A stretch of 64,000 nucleotides of DNA, taken from positions 1-64,000 of the forward strand of contig QWDA01000001.1 of NCBI GenBank assembly GCA_003605175.1, in the 5' to 3' direction. Positions 10,182 through 18,722 of this stretch are shown piece by piece (positions within the stretch are counted from its first letter, which is position 1; every line of letters starts with the position of its first letter). The position numbers were made by a program, and so were the translations under genes. A model generated the notes under the pieces. It made no database searches. It was not told the origin of the DNA and saw only the letters and a list, made by a program, of their open reading frames with translations. The stretch comes from Paracoccaceae bacterium (GTDB taxonomy: Bacteria > Pseudomonadota > Alphaproteobacteria > Rhodobacterales > Rhodobacteraceae).

Positions 10182-10856
10182 TTATGCGCCTCCGGGCGCG
10201 GCCTTGTCCAGAACGGTCCGGGCAAGCGGGATGGTGACGGGCCGCTTTTCAGACAGGGCGGCGGAATCGAGGGCGGCGACGATGCGCCGCGCGGCATCGA
10301 AAGAGCGTTCGATCCGTGGCGTGAGATAGGCGACGACATCGGGGGCGATGGTGAGCTGACGGTCGTCGAAGAGCTTGACGAGCACCGCCGAGAGGAGCGC
10401 GTCGTCGGGCGGGTCGAGCCGGGAGACGGGGAGCGCGCCGAGCCGGCTGGCGAGGTCGGGGAGCGCCGTGCCCCAGTCTGCCGGGCGGCGGGTGGCGGTC
10501 AGGAGGAGCGCGGTGCCCTCGGCCTGGGCGAGGTTCAGGAGGTGGAAGAGCGCGGTCTCGTCGGTGCCCCTGTCGGCATCCTCGAGCGCCAGCGCGGGCA
10601 GGGCGGCGAGGGCAGGGACATCGGCCCGGGTCAGCGCGCTTCCGGCGAGGATCCGCGCGCCGCTGAGCCCGGCCCAGACATGGGTCAGGTGCGTCTTGCC
10701 CGCGCCTTCCGGCCCGATCAGCAGGTGCCGCCGGTTCGGCCAGCCTTGCCAGGCGTCGATGGCGGCCAGCGCGGTTTGGTTCGCGGGCGAGACGAAGAAC
10801 GCCTCGCGCCCGAGCGCCGGGCGGACCGGCAGATCGAAGGCAAGCTGGCGGGCCAT
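10182..10856 (-). CDS. hdaA: DnaA regulatory inactivator HdaA (DnaA-like AAA+ domain)
   Basis: A 224-residue protein with only the DnaA AAA+ region: N-terminal clamp-binding motif QLAFDLP (like the QL(S/D)LP beta-clamp box), Walker [15 protein letters not shown], and a sensor region [14 protein letters not shown]. It lacks the DnaA DNA-binding domain IV. In Caulobacter and relatives HdaA works with the DNA polymerase clamp to stimulate ATP hydrolysis by DnaA and prevent over-initiation. Its start is 2 bp after the permease stop, so translation is coupled. Confidence 0.9.
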   Translation of the reverse strand: MARQLAFDLPVRPALGREAFFVSPANQTALAAIDAWQGWPNRRHLLIGPEGAGKTHLTHVWAGLSGARILAGSALTRADVPALAALPALALEDADRGTDETALFHLLNLAQAEGTALLLTATRRPADWGTALPDLASRLGALPVSRLDPPDDALLSAVLVKLFDDRQLTIAPDVVAYLTPRIERSFDAARRIVAALDSAALSEKRPVTIPLARTVLDKAAPGGA

Positions 10857-10858
10857 GT

Positions 10859-11929
10859 CTATTCGCCGTCGTCCGGGGTCTCGAGGCCGAGATAGAGCCG
10901 GCTCTCCCGGTAGCGCGCGATGCCGAACCGGGCCACCACGCCGAGCGCGGCCGAGACCGGCACCGCCACCAGCATGCCGACGAAGCCGAACACCGCGCCG
11001 AAGACCGAGAGCGCGAAGATCAGCCAGACCGGGTGCAGCCCGACCGACTCGCCGACGAGCTTGGGCGTGAGGATGTTCCCCTCGAGGAACTGACCCAGCG
11101 CGAAGATCCCGGCCACCAGCCCGATCGCCCACCATTCGCCCCAGAACTGGAACAGCGCGAGGCCGATGGCGAGCGCCCCGCCGACCAGCGCGCCGACATA
11201 GGGAATGAAGGTGATGAGACCGGCCAAGGCCCCGACGACCAGGCCGAAATTCAGACCGGCGAGCATCAGGGCGACGGCGTAATAGGTGCCGAGGACGAGG
11301 CAGACCGTGCCCTGCCCGCGGATGAAGGAGGCGAGCGTGGCGTCGATCTCGGCCGCGAGGCGGCGGATCACCGGGGCGTGGTCGCGCGGCAGGAGGCTGT
11401 CGATCCGGGCCACCAGATTGTCCCAGTCGAGCAGGAGGTAGAAGGTGATGACCGGGACCAGCACCACCAGGATCGCCATGTTGATGAGCGTCAGCGCCGA
11501 GGTCAGGACCTGGTTCAAGACCTCGCCGCCCTTGGCGCGCAGGGTCTCGATCAGCCCGGAGATGCTCTGCCGCATCGTCGAGCCCTCGTCGAGCAGGTCC
11601 GGAAATTTCTGAGACAGGAAATCACGCAGATTCTCAAAGAGTTGCGGCGCGAATTTCACGAACTCCTCGGTCTGGCGGATCAGCGTCGGAATCACCAGGA
11701 GCGCCATCACCACGAAGATCAGGAGCGCGAGAACGGTGATCGAGATCGTCGCCCAGATCCGGCTGAACCCCCAGGCCTCGAACCGGTCGGCCACCGGGTC
11801 GAGGAAATAGGCGATGGCGGCGCCGAGCACGAAGGGCAGGAGCACGTCGCCCAGCACCCAGAGCACCCAGAGAAACACCGCCGCGGCGATGCTCCAATAG
11901 GTCAGCTGCTGTCGGACAGGGAGTGCCAT
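10859..11929 (-). CDS. AI-2E family transporter (PerM/TqsA-like permease)
   Basis: A 356-residue polytopic inner-membrane protein. It has hydrophobic segments near residues 10-45 and 60-80, a helical cytoplasmic or periplasmic domain (about 85-150) and five further segments, with the family motif GLITFIPYVGALVGG and the C-terminal LHPVWLIFALSVFGAVFGFVGMLVAVP (shown here in part). Substrate is unknown; members export autoinducer-2 or act as Na+/H+ antiporters, and the name should not be read as proof of AI-2 transport. First gene of the hdaA-ppk-ppx run; the phased 11-bp array lies 64 bp upstream of its start. Confidence 0.85.
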   Translation of the reverse strand: MALPVRQQLTYWSIAAAVFLWVLWVLGDVLLPFVLGAAIAYFLDPVADRFEAWGFSRIWATISITVLALLIFVVMALLVIPTLIRQTEEFVKFAPQLFENLRDFLSQKFPDLLDEGSTMRQSISGLIETLRAKGGEVLNQVLTSALTLINMAILVVLVPVITFYLLLDWDNLVARIDSLLPRDHAPVIRRLAAEIDATLASFIRGQGTVCLVLGTYYAVALMLAGLNFGLVVGALAGLITFIPYVGALVGGALAIGLALFQFWGEWWAIGLVAGIFALGQFLEGNILTPKLVGESVGLHPVWLIFALSVFGAVFGFVGMLVAVPVSAALGVVARFGIARYRESRLYLGLETPDDGE

Positions 11930-11992
11930 TCGCCGCCTTTTCCCGGTTTCCGCAGTCTTGGAGGATCGGCCCCCGGAGGGCAAGGCGGGTAT

Positions 11993-12030
11993 GCACAACC
12001 CGTACACAACCTGTACACAACCCGTACACC
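11993..12030 (+). promoter_or_regulatory. 11-bp-periodic GTACACAACCY array upstream of the AI-2E/hdaA/ppk/ppx run
   Basis: GCACAACCCGTACACAACCT continues into two more units, giving tandem 11-bp repeats GTACACAACC(C/T) on one face of the helix. The array is 64-101 bp upstream of the permease start, the right place for an operator or activator array. A near-identical copy flanks the 3' end of eda at 1354-1391, in inverted orientation. Confidence 0.65.
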
Positions 12031-12039
12031 GGGGCGGCG

Positions 12040-12359
12040 GCATTGGGCGCTTCTTGGACGAGCGAACCGTGAGAACGGCGCGCTGGCTGCGGGAGCCAGA
12101 GCGCCGGGCGGGCGCCTGGCCGAGGGCTGGCGCCGCAACGGTCGAACGGCACGCTTTATGCCAGCCACGCCCCTCCGCCGCTGGCACGGGCAGCGCAGCG
12201 TTCCCAAAGCGCCAGACCGCCGGGCCGGTGTCGCCAATGGTCGCTCGGACCAGTGGCGCAACCATTGGCAACCTCTCGCCCAGCGCGGCCGCGCCGCTTG
12301 ATTCCGGGCGGGTTGGTGATGGTGAGATTTGAGTGTTCCGGGGCCTCGGACGTCCTTCT
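12040..12359. other. intergenic region with a degenerate copy (C) of the dispersed palindromic repeat
   Basis: No gene is supported. About 12,100-12,310 carries recognisable pieces of the dispersed repeat (AACGGCACGCTTTAT, AAAGCGCCAGACCGCCGGG, TTGATTCCGGGCGGG) with rearrangements. 12,310-12,359 shows nothing recognisable. Confidence 0.5.
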
Positions 12360-12451
12360 TCAGATGCGGAGGTTGTCGAGCAGGCGCCGGAATTCGTCGG
12401 TATCTGGACGTGTCTCGTCACCCGCGTTGGCGGGCATGTATTGGTTGGGGT
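12360..12451 (-). pseudogene. C-terminal 29 residues of an unidentified gene, cut by an IS fragment
   Basis: On the minus strand a frame reads PNQYMPANAGDETRPDTDEF then RRLLDNLRI and stops at 12,360-12,362. The upstream part is missing because the IS5-type inverted repeat starts at 12,452. Codon composition looks like normal host coding sequence. The parent protein is not recognised. It could also be a chance frame. Confidence 0.35.
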
Positions 12452-12650
12452 GGCTCTGTTGCACAAATCCCGTGAGGGATTCATGTCGTGAATCCAGAGT
12501 GGTAGCTGGGATGCATGAGCAGACCCACATCCCCAACCTACAGGACCAGGAACTGGCCGGCCTACAATGAAGCGCTCAAGCGCCGTGGCTCGCTGACGAT
12601 CTGGTTCGACCCCGAGATGAGCTGGGATGCCGCGCCAACGGGCAGGCGTG
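12452..12650 (+). mobile_element. IS5-family fragment: left inverted repeat and transposase N-terminus
   Basis: GGCTCTGTTGCACAAA at 12,452 is the well-known terminal repeat of IS427-group IS5 elements. The ATG at 12,515 starts MSRPTSPTYRTRNWPAYNEA and continues LKRRGSLTIWFDPEMSWDAA, the standard N-terminus of these transposases. After about 46 residues (PTGRRG) homology stops and sequence of a different transposase begins, so this is a truncated remnant. Confidence 0.85.
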
Positions 12651-13028
12651 GGTGTCCTGAAGGGCGACTACGTCGCGATCGACGGGAGCAAGTTCAAGGC
12701 GGTGAACAACCGCGACCGCAACTTCACGAAGGGCAAGATCGCGAGCCGCCTGGCGCATCTCGAAGCGAGCGTCGAGCGCTACATCGACGAGATGGTCCGG
12801 ATCGACCGCCTGGAAGAAAGCGAGGAGCGGGCGGAGAAGGTCGACAATCTCGGCCGGCGCTATGCACGGGTCCAAAAGGAGATTCAGCGCCTGCAGGCGA
12901 TAGAGCGCGCCCTGGAGGACGCTCCCGATGGACAGATATCGCTGACCGATCCGGATGCCCGTGCCATGGCGACCAGCGCGAAGAACAGCGGCGTTGTGGG
13001 CTACAACGTCCAGGCTGCCGTGGATATG
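12651..13028 (+). pseudogene. internal fragment of an IS1182-type DDE transposase
   Basis: The frame reads LKGDYVAIDGSKFKAVNNRD... through SLTDPDARAMATSAKNSGV to VGYNVQAAVD. These are central blocks of the IS1182-type transposase, including the first catalytic Asp region (VAIDGSKF). Both ends are missing: the left joins the IS5 fragment, the right joins a tyrosine recombinase gene on the other strand. It is the same transposase class as the fragment at the left window edge. Confidence 0.85.
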
Positions 13029-13526
13029 GGCAACCTTTGTCCGCCGCATCGAGTGGGTACCATAGGATGTGGGGTCCAGCCCGATCGAGTTGACCCACTC
13101 CCTCACCAACCGGGCGTATTGCCGAGTCGATATATGCAGGCGCTCGTGGAACCGGCCCGGCCAGAGGTATTCGGACCCGACCATCAGCGGCTCCTCCATC
13201 CAGCGCAGGAGCGACTTGCGCGTGCCCTCCGTGATCTCGAACCGGACCGGCTGACGCGTCTTGCTTTGGATGATCGAGGCGCGCTCCTTGACCTGGCCCG
13301 AGGCGTAGACATCGGCCACCTTGAGCTTCACCAGGTCACACCCGCGGAGCTTGCTGTCGATGGCGAGGTTGAACAGGGCTAGGTCGCGGTGGTTCTCGGC
13401 GATCTCAAGGCGAACTCGGATGGCCCACACGTGCTTCGGCATCAACGGGCGCTTCTGGCCGACAACACGGCCCTTGTTCCAGGCGGGACGGCATGCTCGA
13501 ATGGCAGGTAAGTTCGCGATAGGCAT
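13023..13526 (-). pseudogene. tyrosine recombinase, C-terminally truncated
   Basis: Starts MPIANLPAIRACRPAWNKGR and runs 168 residues to GTHSMRRTKVAHI, where IS sequence takes over. It belongs to a compact (about 200-residue) phage-integrase family whose members continue with a block ending LLGHTKMDSTVRYLG. The first catalytic Arg region (IDSKLRGCDLVKLKV) and the H-x-x-R box (HSMRRTK) are present, but the second His and the nucleophilic Tyr are lost, so it cannot recombine DNA. The open frame continues into the IS remnant for another 148 codons, an artefact. Confidence 0.85.
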
Positions 13527-13688
13527 GGCGGATTCTCCAATCCGCCGCTCCCAGCCACATCGCCAACCAGACGTTGGCGAAATAGGATATCATGGATATC
13601 TGCCTCCGCAGAGAAGGTCGGCTCCGAGCCCATCTACGACGTTCTCGGAGGAAGCTGAGAGAAAGGTGATTTATCCAAGTGCGGCCGG

Positions 13689-14594
13689 TCAGGCCATCGG
13701 CGGCGCGCTGATCTCCGACGCCAGCCGCTCGACAAACTTGTCTATTCGGAGCGAGCGCACGCCGCGAGGGTTCAGCAAAGCCACGATGTCGGCGTCCGGT
13801 AGTGACCAGTCCGGTAACACTCGTACCAGTCTACCAACACGCAGATCGGAGGAAACGCTCCATTCGGACCGCTCCACGATACCGAATCCATCCAACGCCC
13901 AGGCACGCAGGACTTCTCCGTCGTTACAGCCAAAGACCGGCTTCACGCGAAGGTTCATTTCGATGCCTCCCGGACCAGTCAGCAGCCAAAGCGAGGCGTC
14001 GGCCCGGTTCTCGCGAACCACGCCGACCCGATGGGCAGCTATTTCCTTCGGTCTTTGGGGCAGACCGAAGCGCCTCGCGTAATCGGCCGACGCCACCAGC
14101 AGGCGACGGTTAGGCGCAAGCTTGCGCTGCGTAATCCGCAGGTTCGGCAATCGCCCCACATGGACCAAGACATCCCAAAGCCCGTCGTTCATGGCGCCCA
14201 CAGGATCTTCTCGGAGACTGAGCATCGGGCGCAGCTCCGCGTGCTCGTCACCGAAGCGAGTCATAACCGGGGCTACGCGCAGTCGCCCGAAGCCGAAGGG
14301 TGCAATGACATGAAGGGGCCCGTCGATCCGGCCCGCCCGGGCAGACATGTCCTCCGAGAGGCTTTCGATGTCGTCCAGGACGCCCTTTGCCCGATCAATG
14401 AGATAGGCACCTTCGGCGGTGAGCCTGAGTTGGCCACGACCGCGCTCGATGAGCCGCAAATGCAAGCGGTCTTCCAGCAGTGCCAGCCGCTGCGACACCG
14501 CCGGGGGCGTGACGCCCAGATTGCGCGCCGCCGCCGCAAGGCTCGGTGATGCGGAGAGGGCCGTGAGAAAGCGGAGATCGGAGACATCAAACAT
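13689..14594 (-). CDS. LysR-family transcriptional regulator
   Basis: A 301-residue regulator. The start MFDVSDLRFLTALSASPSLA gives the canonical winged helix-turn-helix (residues 1-60, with AAARNLGVTPPAVSQRLALLE), followed by the linker and a substrate-binding domain. A longer frame from 14,645 is possible but adds an unlikely N-terminus. It is divergent from the DSD1-like and cyclodeaminase-like genes (92 bp between starts), the classic LysR arrangement, so it most likely controls them in response to their substrate. Confidence 0.9.
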   Translation of the reverse strand: MFDVSDLRFLTALSASPSLAAAARNLGVTPPAVSQRLALLEDRLHLRLIERGRGQLRLTAEGAYLIDRAKGVLDDIESLSEDMSARAGRIDGPLHVIAPFGFGRLRVAPVMTRFGDEHAELRPMLSLREDPVGAMNDGLWDVLVHVGRLPNLRITQRKLAPNRRLLVASADYARRFGLPQRPKEIAAHRVGVVRENRADASLWLLTGPGGIEMNLRVKPVFGCNDGEVLRAWALDGFGIVERSEWSVSSDLRVGRLVRVLPDWSLPDADIVALLNPRGVRSLRIDKFVERLASEISAPPMA

Positions 14595-14686
14595 TAAGGC
14601 ACAGCTTAATGCCGGCTTCAGATCATGTGAATATGCCCTGAACAACTTTAAGCGTAGACCTCGGGCAATGCTGGAGGATTACCCCG

Positions 14687-15814
14687 ATGATAGAGCCCGA
14701 TCTGTCGAGCCAGAATGCGCTGCCCACGCCCGCACTGCTGCTGGACGAGGCAAAGATGACACGGAACATCGCGCGACTTGCAGGGCGCGCAGAAAGCTTC
14801 GGCGTCTCGCTGCGCCCCCATCTGAAGACGGCGAAGTCCGTCGAGGCCGCACGCCGCCTGACCGGCGGGACGCCCGGCCCCATTACCGTCTCGACCTTGG
14901 CGGAGGCCGAAGTGTTCCACGACGCAGGGCACACGGATATACTCTACGCCGTCGGGATCGCCCCGCAGAAGCTGGAGCGCGTGCAGACGCTGCGCGCCCG
15001 TGGCTGCGACCTCGTCGTGATCCTCGACAGCGAGTTGCAGGCGCAGGCCGTGGCGCAGGCCGGGGTCCCTGCGCTGATAGAGATCGATAGCGACGGCCAT
15101 CGGGGCGGGCTTCGTCCGGAAGACCCGGCATTGATCCGGATTGGCCGCATCCTGCACGACAGCCGGTGTCTGCGCGGCGTGATGACCCACGCTGGCGAAA
15201 GCTACACGGTGCGCGGCACCGCTGCCCATGCCGCCTTCGCCGAACTGGAGCGCAAAACCGCTATCGCCGCAGCAGAGGCGCTGCGTGACGCGGGCCTGCC
15301 GTGCCCCTTCGTCAGTGTCGGTTCGACGCCAACTGCCCATGCTGCGCGCGACTTGACCGGCGTGACGGAGCTGCGGGCCGGGGTCTACATGTTCTTCGAC
15401 CTTGTCATGGCCGGGATCGACGTCTGCACTGTGGACGACATCGCGCTCAGCGTGCTGACGACCGTGATCGGACACCAGCCGGCCAAGGGCTGGACGATGA
15501 TCGATGCCGGCTGGATGGCCCTGTCGCGCGACCGGGGGACGGCGGCGCAGGACGTGGATCAGGGTTATGGCCTGGTCTGCGACGAGCACGGCCATGTCCT
15601 TCCCGATCTGATCGTGAGCAGCGCCAATCAGGAGCACGGGATCGTTTCGCTCCGCGCTGGCGCGGACAGGCCGATGCCGGACTTGCCCTTGGGGACACGC
15701 CTGCGCGTCCTACCGAACCACGCCTGCGCTACCGCCGCGCAGCATGATCGTTACAACGTGCTGCCGGTGGACGGCGGCCCCATGCAGACCTGGCTTCGTT
15801 TCGGCGGCTGGTAA
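14687..15814 (+). CDS. DSD1-family PLP enzyme (D-serine dehydratase / D-threonine or hydroxyaspartate aldolase-like)
   Basis: A 375-residue fold-type III PLP enzyme. The PLP lysine is in RPHLKTAKS (about Lys48), and the C-terminal metal site has the H-x-C pattern in PNHACATAAQHDRY, typical of DSD1 enzymes that need Zn2+ or Mn2+. The family includes D-serine dehydratase, D-threonine aldolase and 3-hydroxy-D-aspartate aldolase; sequence alone does not choose among them. It precedes a cyclodeaminase/iminosuccinate-reductase-like gene by 10 bp and is divergent from a LysR gene, so it probably belongs to a small D-amino-acid or hydroxyaspartate catabolic operon. Confidence 0.85.
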   Translation: MIEPDLSSQNALPTPALLLDEAKMTRNIARLAGRAESFGVSLRPHLKTAKSVEAARRLTGGTPGPITVSTLAEAEVFHDAGHTDILYAVGIAPQKLERVQTLRARGCDLVVILDSELQAQAVAQAGVPALIEIDSDGHRGGLRPEDPALIRIGRILHDSRCLRGVMTHAGESYTVRGTAAHAAFAELERKTAIAAAEALRDAGLPCPFVSVGSTPTAHAARDLTGVTELRAGVYMFFDLVMAGIDVCTVDDIALSVLTTVIGHQPAKGWTMIDAGWMALSRDRGTAAQDVDQGYGLVCDEHGHVLPDLIVSSANQEHGIVSLRAGADRPMPDLPLGTRLRVLPNHACATAAQHDRYNVLPVDGGPMQTWLRFGGW

Positions 15815-15824
15815 GGAGACCGAC

Positions 15825-16760
15825 ATGATCCTGATCACCGAGGCCGAGTCATCCGCCATTGTCACGCCCGAACTCGCCTTCGTGGCGGTGGGCGAAGCTT
15901 TCATCGCCGCCACAACGCCGGGTGCCGCGAGCTTCCCGGTGGTGATCGGCCACGGCAGTGATCCGCAGAACCGGTTTACCATCAAGTCGGCCTCGGGTGC
16001 AGAGCTGGCCGGGCTGAAAGTCGGGGCCTACTTCCCTACCAACGATGCACGCGGCCTGCCACGGCACGCCTCCACCATCGTGCTGATCGACCAGACAACG
16101 GGACGCATTGGCGCTCTGGTCGAGGGGTCGGCAGTGAACTGCTACCGCACCGCGGCAGCGGATGCGGTGGCGACAGATGCCCTTGCACGCCCGGATGCCG
16201 AAACCCTTGCCCTGTTCGGAACCGGTCATCAGGCTGCCTACGAGGCGCAGGCGATCGCCCGCATCCGGAAGCTGTCCCGGGTCCTGGTGGTCGGCAGAGA
16301 TCCCGCCCGCACGGAAGCCTTCGCGGAGAAGTTGCGCAGTTCGGGCCTGCCGGCGGAGGCCGCAGAAGCCGAAACAGCCGTCCGCGCCGCCGACATCATC
16401 GTCACGGCGACAACAGCCACCGCCCCACTCTTCGAGGCGGCCTGGATCCAGCCCGGAACGCACATCTCCTCCATGGGATCGGACTCCCAGGGCAAACAGG
16501 AACTGCCTGCTGATGTCTTCCGAGACGCTCGTCTCTTCTGCGACCTGCCGGAACAGTCAGTGCGCATTGGGGAGTTCCAGCACGCGGGCCCTGAGGCAAC
16601 CCCGACTGCCATTGGATCGGTTCTGTCCGGTGACGCGTTGGGGCGCGGGCATGCCAGCGAGATCACAATATTCGATAGTTCGGGCATCTCGCTGCAAGAC
16701 TTGCATATGGCGAAAGCGATCATCGACCATCAAGCTGGAAGCGGTGCAGCCAAAATATAG
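15825..16760 (+). CDS. ornithine cyclodeaminase / mu-crystallin family protein
   Basis: A 311-residue Rossmann-fold protein with an AAGGAG site before the ATG at 15,825. Motifs: GLKVGAYFPTNDARGLPRHAS (N-terminal substrate region), LALFGTGHQAAYEAQAIARI (NAD(P)-binding GxGxxA), DIIVTATTATAPLFEAAWIQPGTHISSMGSD. The family covers ornithine cyclodeaminase, ketimine reductases and iminosuccinate reductase. Pairing with a DSD1-type enzyme resembles bhcC-bhcD of the beta-hydroxyaspartate cycle, in which an aldolase and an iminosuccinate reductase cooperate, but bhcA and bhcB equivalents are absent here. Confidence 0.85.
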   Translation: MILITEAESSAIVTPELAFVAVGEAFIAATTPGAASFPVVIGHGSDPQNRFTIKSASGAELAGLKVGAYFPTNDARGLPRHASTIVLIDQTTGRIGALVEGSAVNCYRTAAADAVATDALARPDAETLALFGTGHQAAYEAQAIARIRKLSRVLVVGRDPARTEAFAEKLRSSGLPAEAAEAETAVRAADIIVTATTATAPLFEAAWIQPGTHISSMGSDSQGKQELPADVFRDARLFCDLPEQSVRIGEFQHAGPEATPTAIGSVLSGDALGRGHASEITIFDSSGISLQDLHMAKAIIDHQAGSGAAKI

Positions 16761-17112
16761 AGGCTGTGGCCCACACCTTTACCTTCGCGTGCGGCTCCGA
16801 CCTGCCAACAAATATGAATGGCAGCTTCGGGCCGTCCACGTTGTCGCCTGATTGAGCTACACACCAAGTGCCGCATTGCGCCAGGGTGGCGCAATTTCCG
16901 AGTTTTCGTTTGCTGCAGACGACCTTGTATTGCGAATACTCGATGCGCGAAATCCATTTCTACTGAAGCATCGAAGCTGTCTCGTGTTGGATGGCGACGA
17001 CTGATACTCATCGGATCGGGCGATCGGGCGAAGCGCGCCTTCCGAAGGCGAGTGATGGACGAACTTGAAGGACATGAGCGCCGACCATCCTCTCAGGCTG
17101 CCATTGAATGGC
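16761..17112. other. 352-bp gap between convergent genes, nothing recognised
   Basis: Composition is lower in GC than the surroundings. No frame longer than about 110 codons looks like a gene, no strong terminator hairpin was seen, and no repeat matching other parts of the window was found. It may hold decayed island DNA. Confidence 0.4.
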
Positions 17113-18711
17113 CTACTCGCTCGGTAGCAAGCCCGGAAACTCGTTCAAGTGAATGCTGATCTCGCTTTCGCGAAAGGCGTCGCGGTTGGCGACAAGTCTT
17201 GCATAGAGCATACGTAGATGCGGTACGCGCTCGACCGGATCGGAGAGCAGAGTGTGCGTCCGGTCCAGCAATTGCCGCACCCTGGTGTCGAGTTCGCCCA
17301 CCGGGTCCGCGCTCAGGAGGAGGGACAGGAAGTCCTCCTCAGGTTCAGAGCGCGGGGCAGTGTTCTGAAGACTCTCGATGACCGCGGCACGCAGCGCGTC
17401 GGGCAGTTGCCCGCGCGTCGGAGCGGTGACGCTCTCCGGAATGTGCGACAGAAGCGATGCACGCGGCTGGGAGAATAGTGGCGTCTCGACATCCACGGCC
17501 AGGACCGACGCGACGAATTCGTCGTCCACAATTCCGCGCCGGTTCAGGCGTTCGACCATGCGCCGGTCGAATTCCGAGGGTTCGGGGCCGAACCACGGGA
17601 ACAGCGTATCGCGCCCGGGCATGCACTCGGTCGAGATATTGAATTCGGCCAGCAGCGCCTCGTACTCGGTGACGCTGAGGCCAAGCCCGACGGGGGTGAA
17701 TACCTCGGTCACCAGCCCCTGCCCTTCGAAGACCGGCAGGTCGATATCGCGCATCTGAGCGATGTTGACGAAAAAGCTGTCGGGTATGTTCAGCGGGGTC
17801 GTGGCCCGTTGGGTCAGCCCCCCGCCGTCGAGACCGGACTTGATGTTCGAACTGCCGAGGTTCAGTTCGGTCGTCTCGAACAAGCTGTCGAGCAGGTCCG
17901 GAAGCCTGGAAACCGTGACCGACCCATCCGCTGCGGTAGCGATCCTGTCCTCGACGATCTTGCCGACAAAGCGCTGGACCGAAGACTGGATCGTCGACTC
18001 CAGGTTCTGCGCCCCGGTCAGCCGCGACCCCAGAAAGGCGGATCCGGCCGCAGGCCAGCTCTGCTGTCCGGGGCTCAGATACGAGGCGAGGAACGTATTC
18101 GGCAGGCCATGCCAATGGTTCCACGGAAAGGCGAACTCCTTCATGACGGGAGCGCCGTTCACGTGACAGGCAAGGCAGCCATTCGACAGGTCGGCCTCAC
18201 TGACCGTGCCCAGATCGCTCGAACGGTTGCGGAGCCGCCAGGTTCCCTGTTCGAGCTTGTAGTAGTTGTACGCGTCGTTCACCTGGTCCCAGGCCAGAAC
18301 CTCCAGGTCGCCACCCGGCCCCGAAGGCGAAAGGAACAGGGACAGGAACACGTTTCCCTCGAGCACCGTCCCGGACGGAGCATGGCTTCCAGTGAAGGCG
18401 ATCACCATTCTCCGCAACGAGGACCCGCATTCCGGCGTGCTCGTCTCCGGGCGCCCGATCTGCTCTCCGACAACGAAGCTCTGGAAGTCGGACTGCCCGC
18501 CTTCGAGCATCGCGTTGATGACGGCGGCAGGCGTGCGGGGTTGCGGATCCGCCCGGACGACGATGTTGAAGACCGGGTCGGAGATGGTATCGAGTATGCC
18601 CTGCGGCACCGGGGCCGGCACGCTGGCGTTAGTGGGCTGATGGAACAGGTCCTGCGCGGCCACCGGGAGCGGGGCGGTCGTCAGGGCAAGGCAGGTTGCA
18701 GGCCACTTCAT
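17113..18711 (-). CDS. exported protein with one heme-c motif (CLACH), function unknown
   Basis: A 532-residue protein. The start at 18,711 follows a GGGGAG site; a longer frame to 18,777 would overlap the upstream gene. Residues 1-20 (MKWPATCLALTTAPLPVAAQ) are a signal peptide, so it is periplasmic. A single CxxCH heme-binding motif lies in SNGCLACHVNGAPVMKEFAF with several candidate Met/His axial ligands nearby. The rest is not similar to cytochromes I know. The N-terminal part after the signal peptide (FHQPTNASVPAPVPQGILDT) and the C-terminal helical region have no recognised domain. It lies 11 bp downstream of the gene at 18,723-19,757, so the two form an operon. Confidence 0.65.
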   Translation of the reverse strand: MKWPATCLALTTAPLPVAAQDLFHQPTNASVPAPVPQGILDTISDPVFNIVVRADPQPRTPAAVINAMLEGGQSDFQSFVVGEQIGRPETSTPECGSSLRRMVIAFTGSHAPSGTVLEGNVFLSLFLSPSGPGGDLEVLAWDQVNDAYNYYKLEQGTWRLRNRSSDLGTVSEADLSNGCLACHVNGAPVMKEFAFPWNHWHGLPNTFLASYLSPGQQSWPAAGSAFLGSRLTGAQNLESTIQSSVQRFVGKIVEDRIATAADGSVTVSRLPDLLDSLFETTELNLGSSNIKSGLDGGGLTQRATTPLNIPDSFFVNIAQMRDIDLPVFEGQGLVTEVFTPVGLGLSVTEYEALLAEFNISTECMPGRDTLFPWFGPEPSEFDRRMVERLNRRGIVDDEFVASVLAVDVETPLFSQPRASLLSHIPESVTAPTRGQLPDALRAAVIESLQNTAPRSEPEEDFLSLLLSADPVGELDTRVRQLLDRTHTLLSDPVERVPHLRMLYARLVANRDAFRESEISIHLNEFPGLLPSE

Positions 18712-18722
18712 CACTCCCCTCC

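Noticed and set aside
11993-12030. CRISPR array or plasmid iterons
   Set aside because: Repeats are only 11 bp, tandem and without spacers, and no Cas or replication-initiator gene is near.
12576-13022. A full-length 316-residue recombinase on the minus strand
   Set aside because: The reading frame continues past residue 168 only by chance through antisense IS1182-type sequence; the real protein is truncated.
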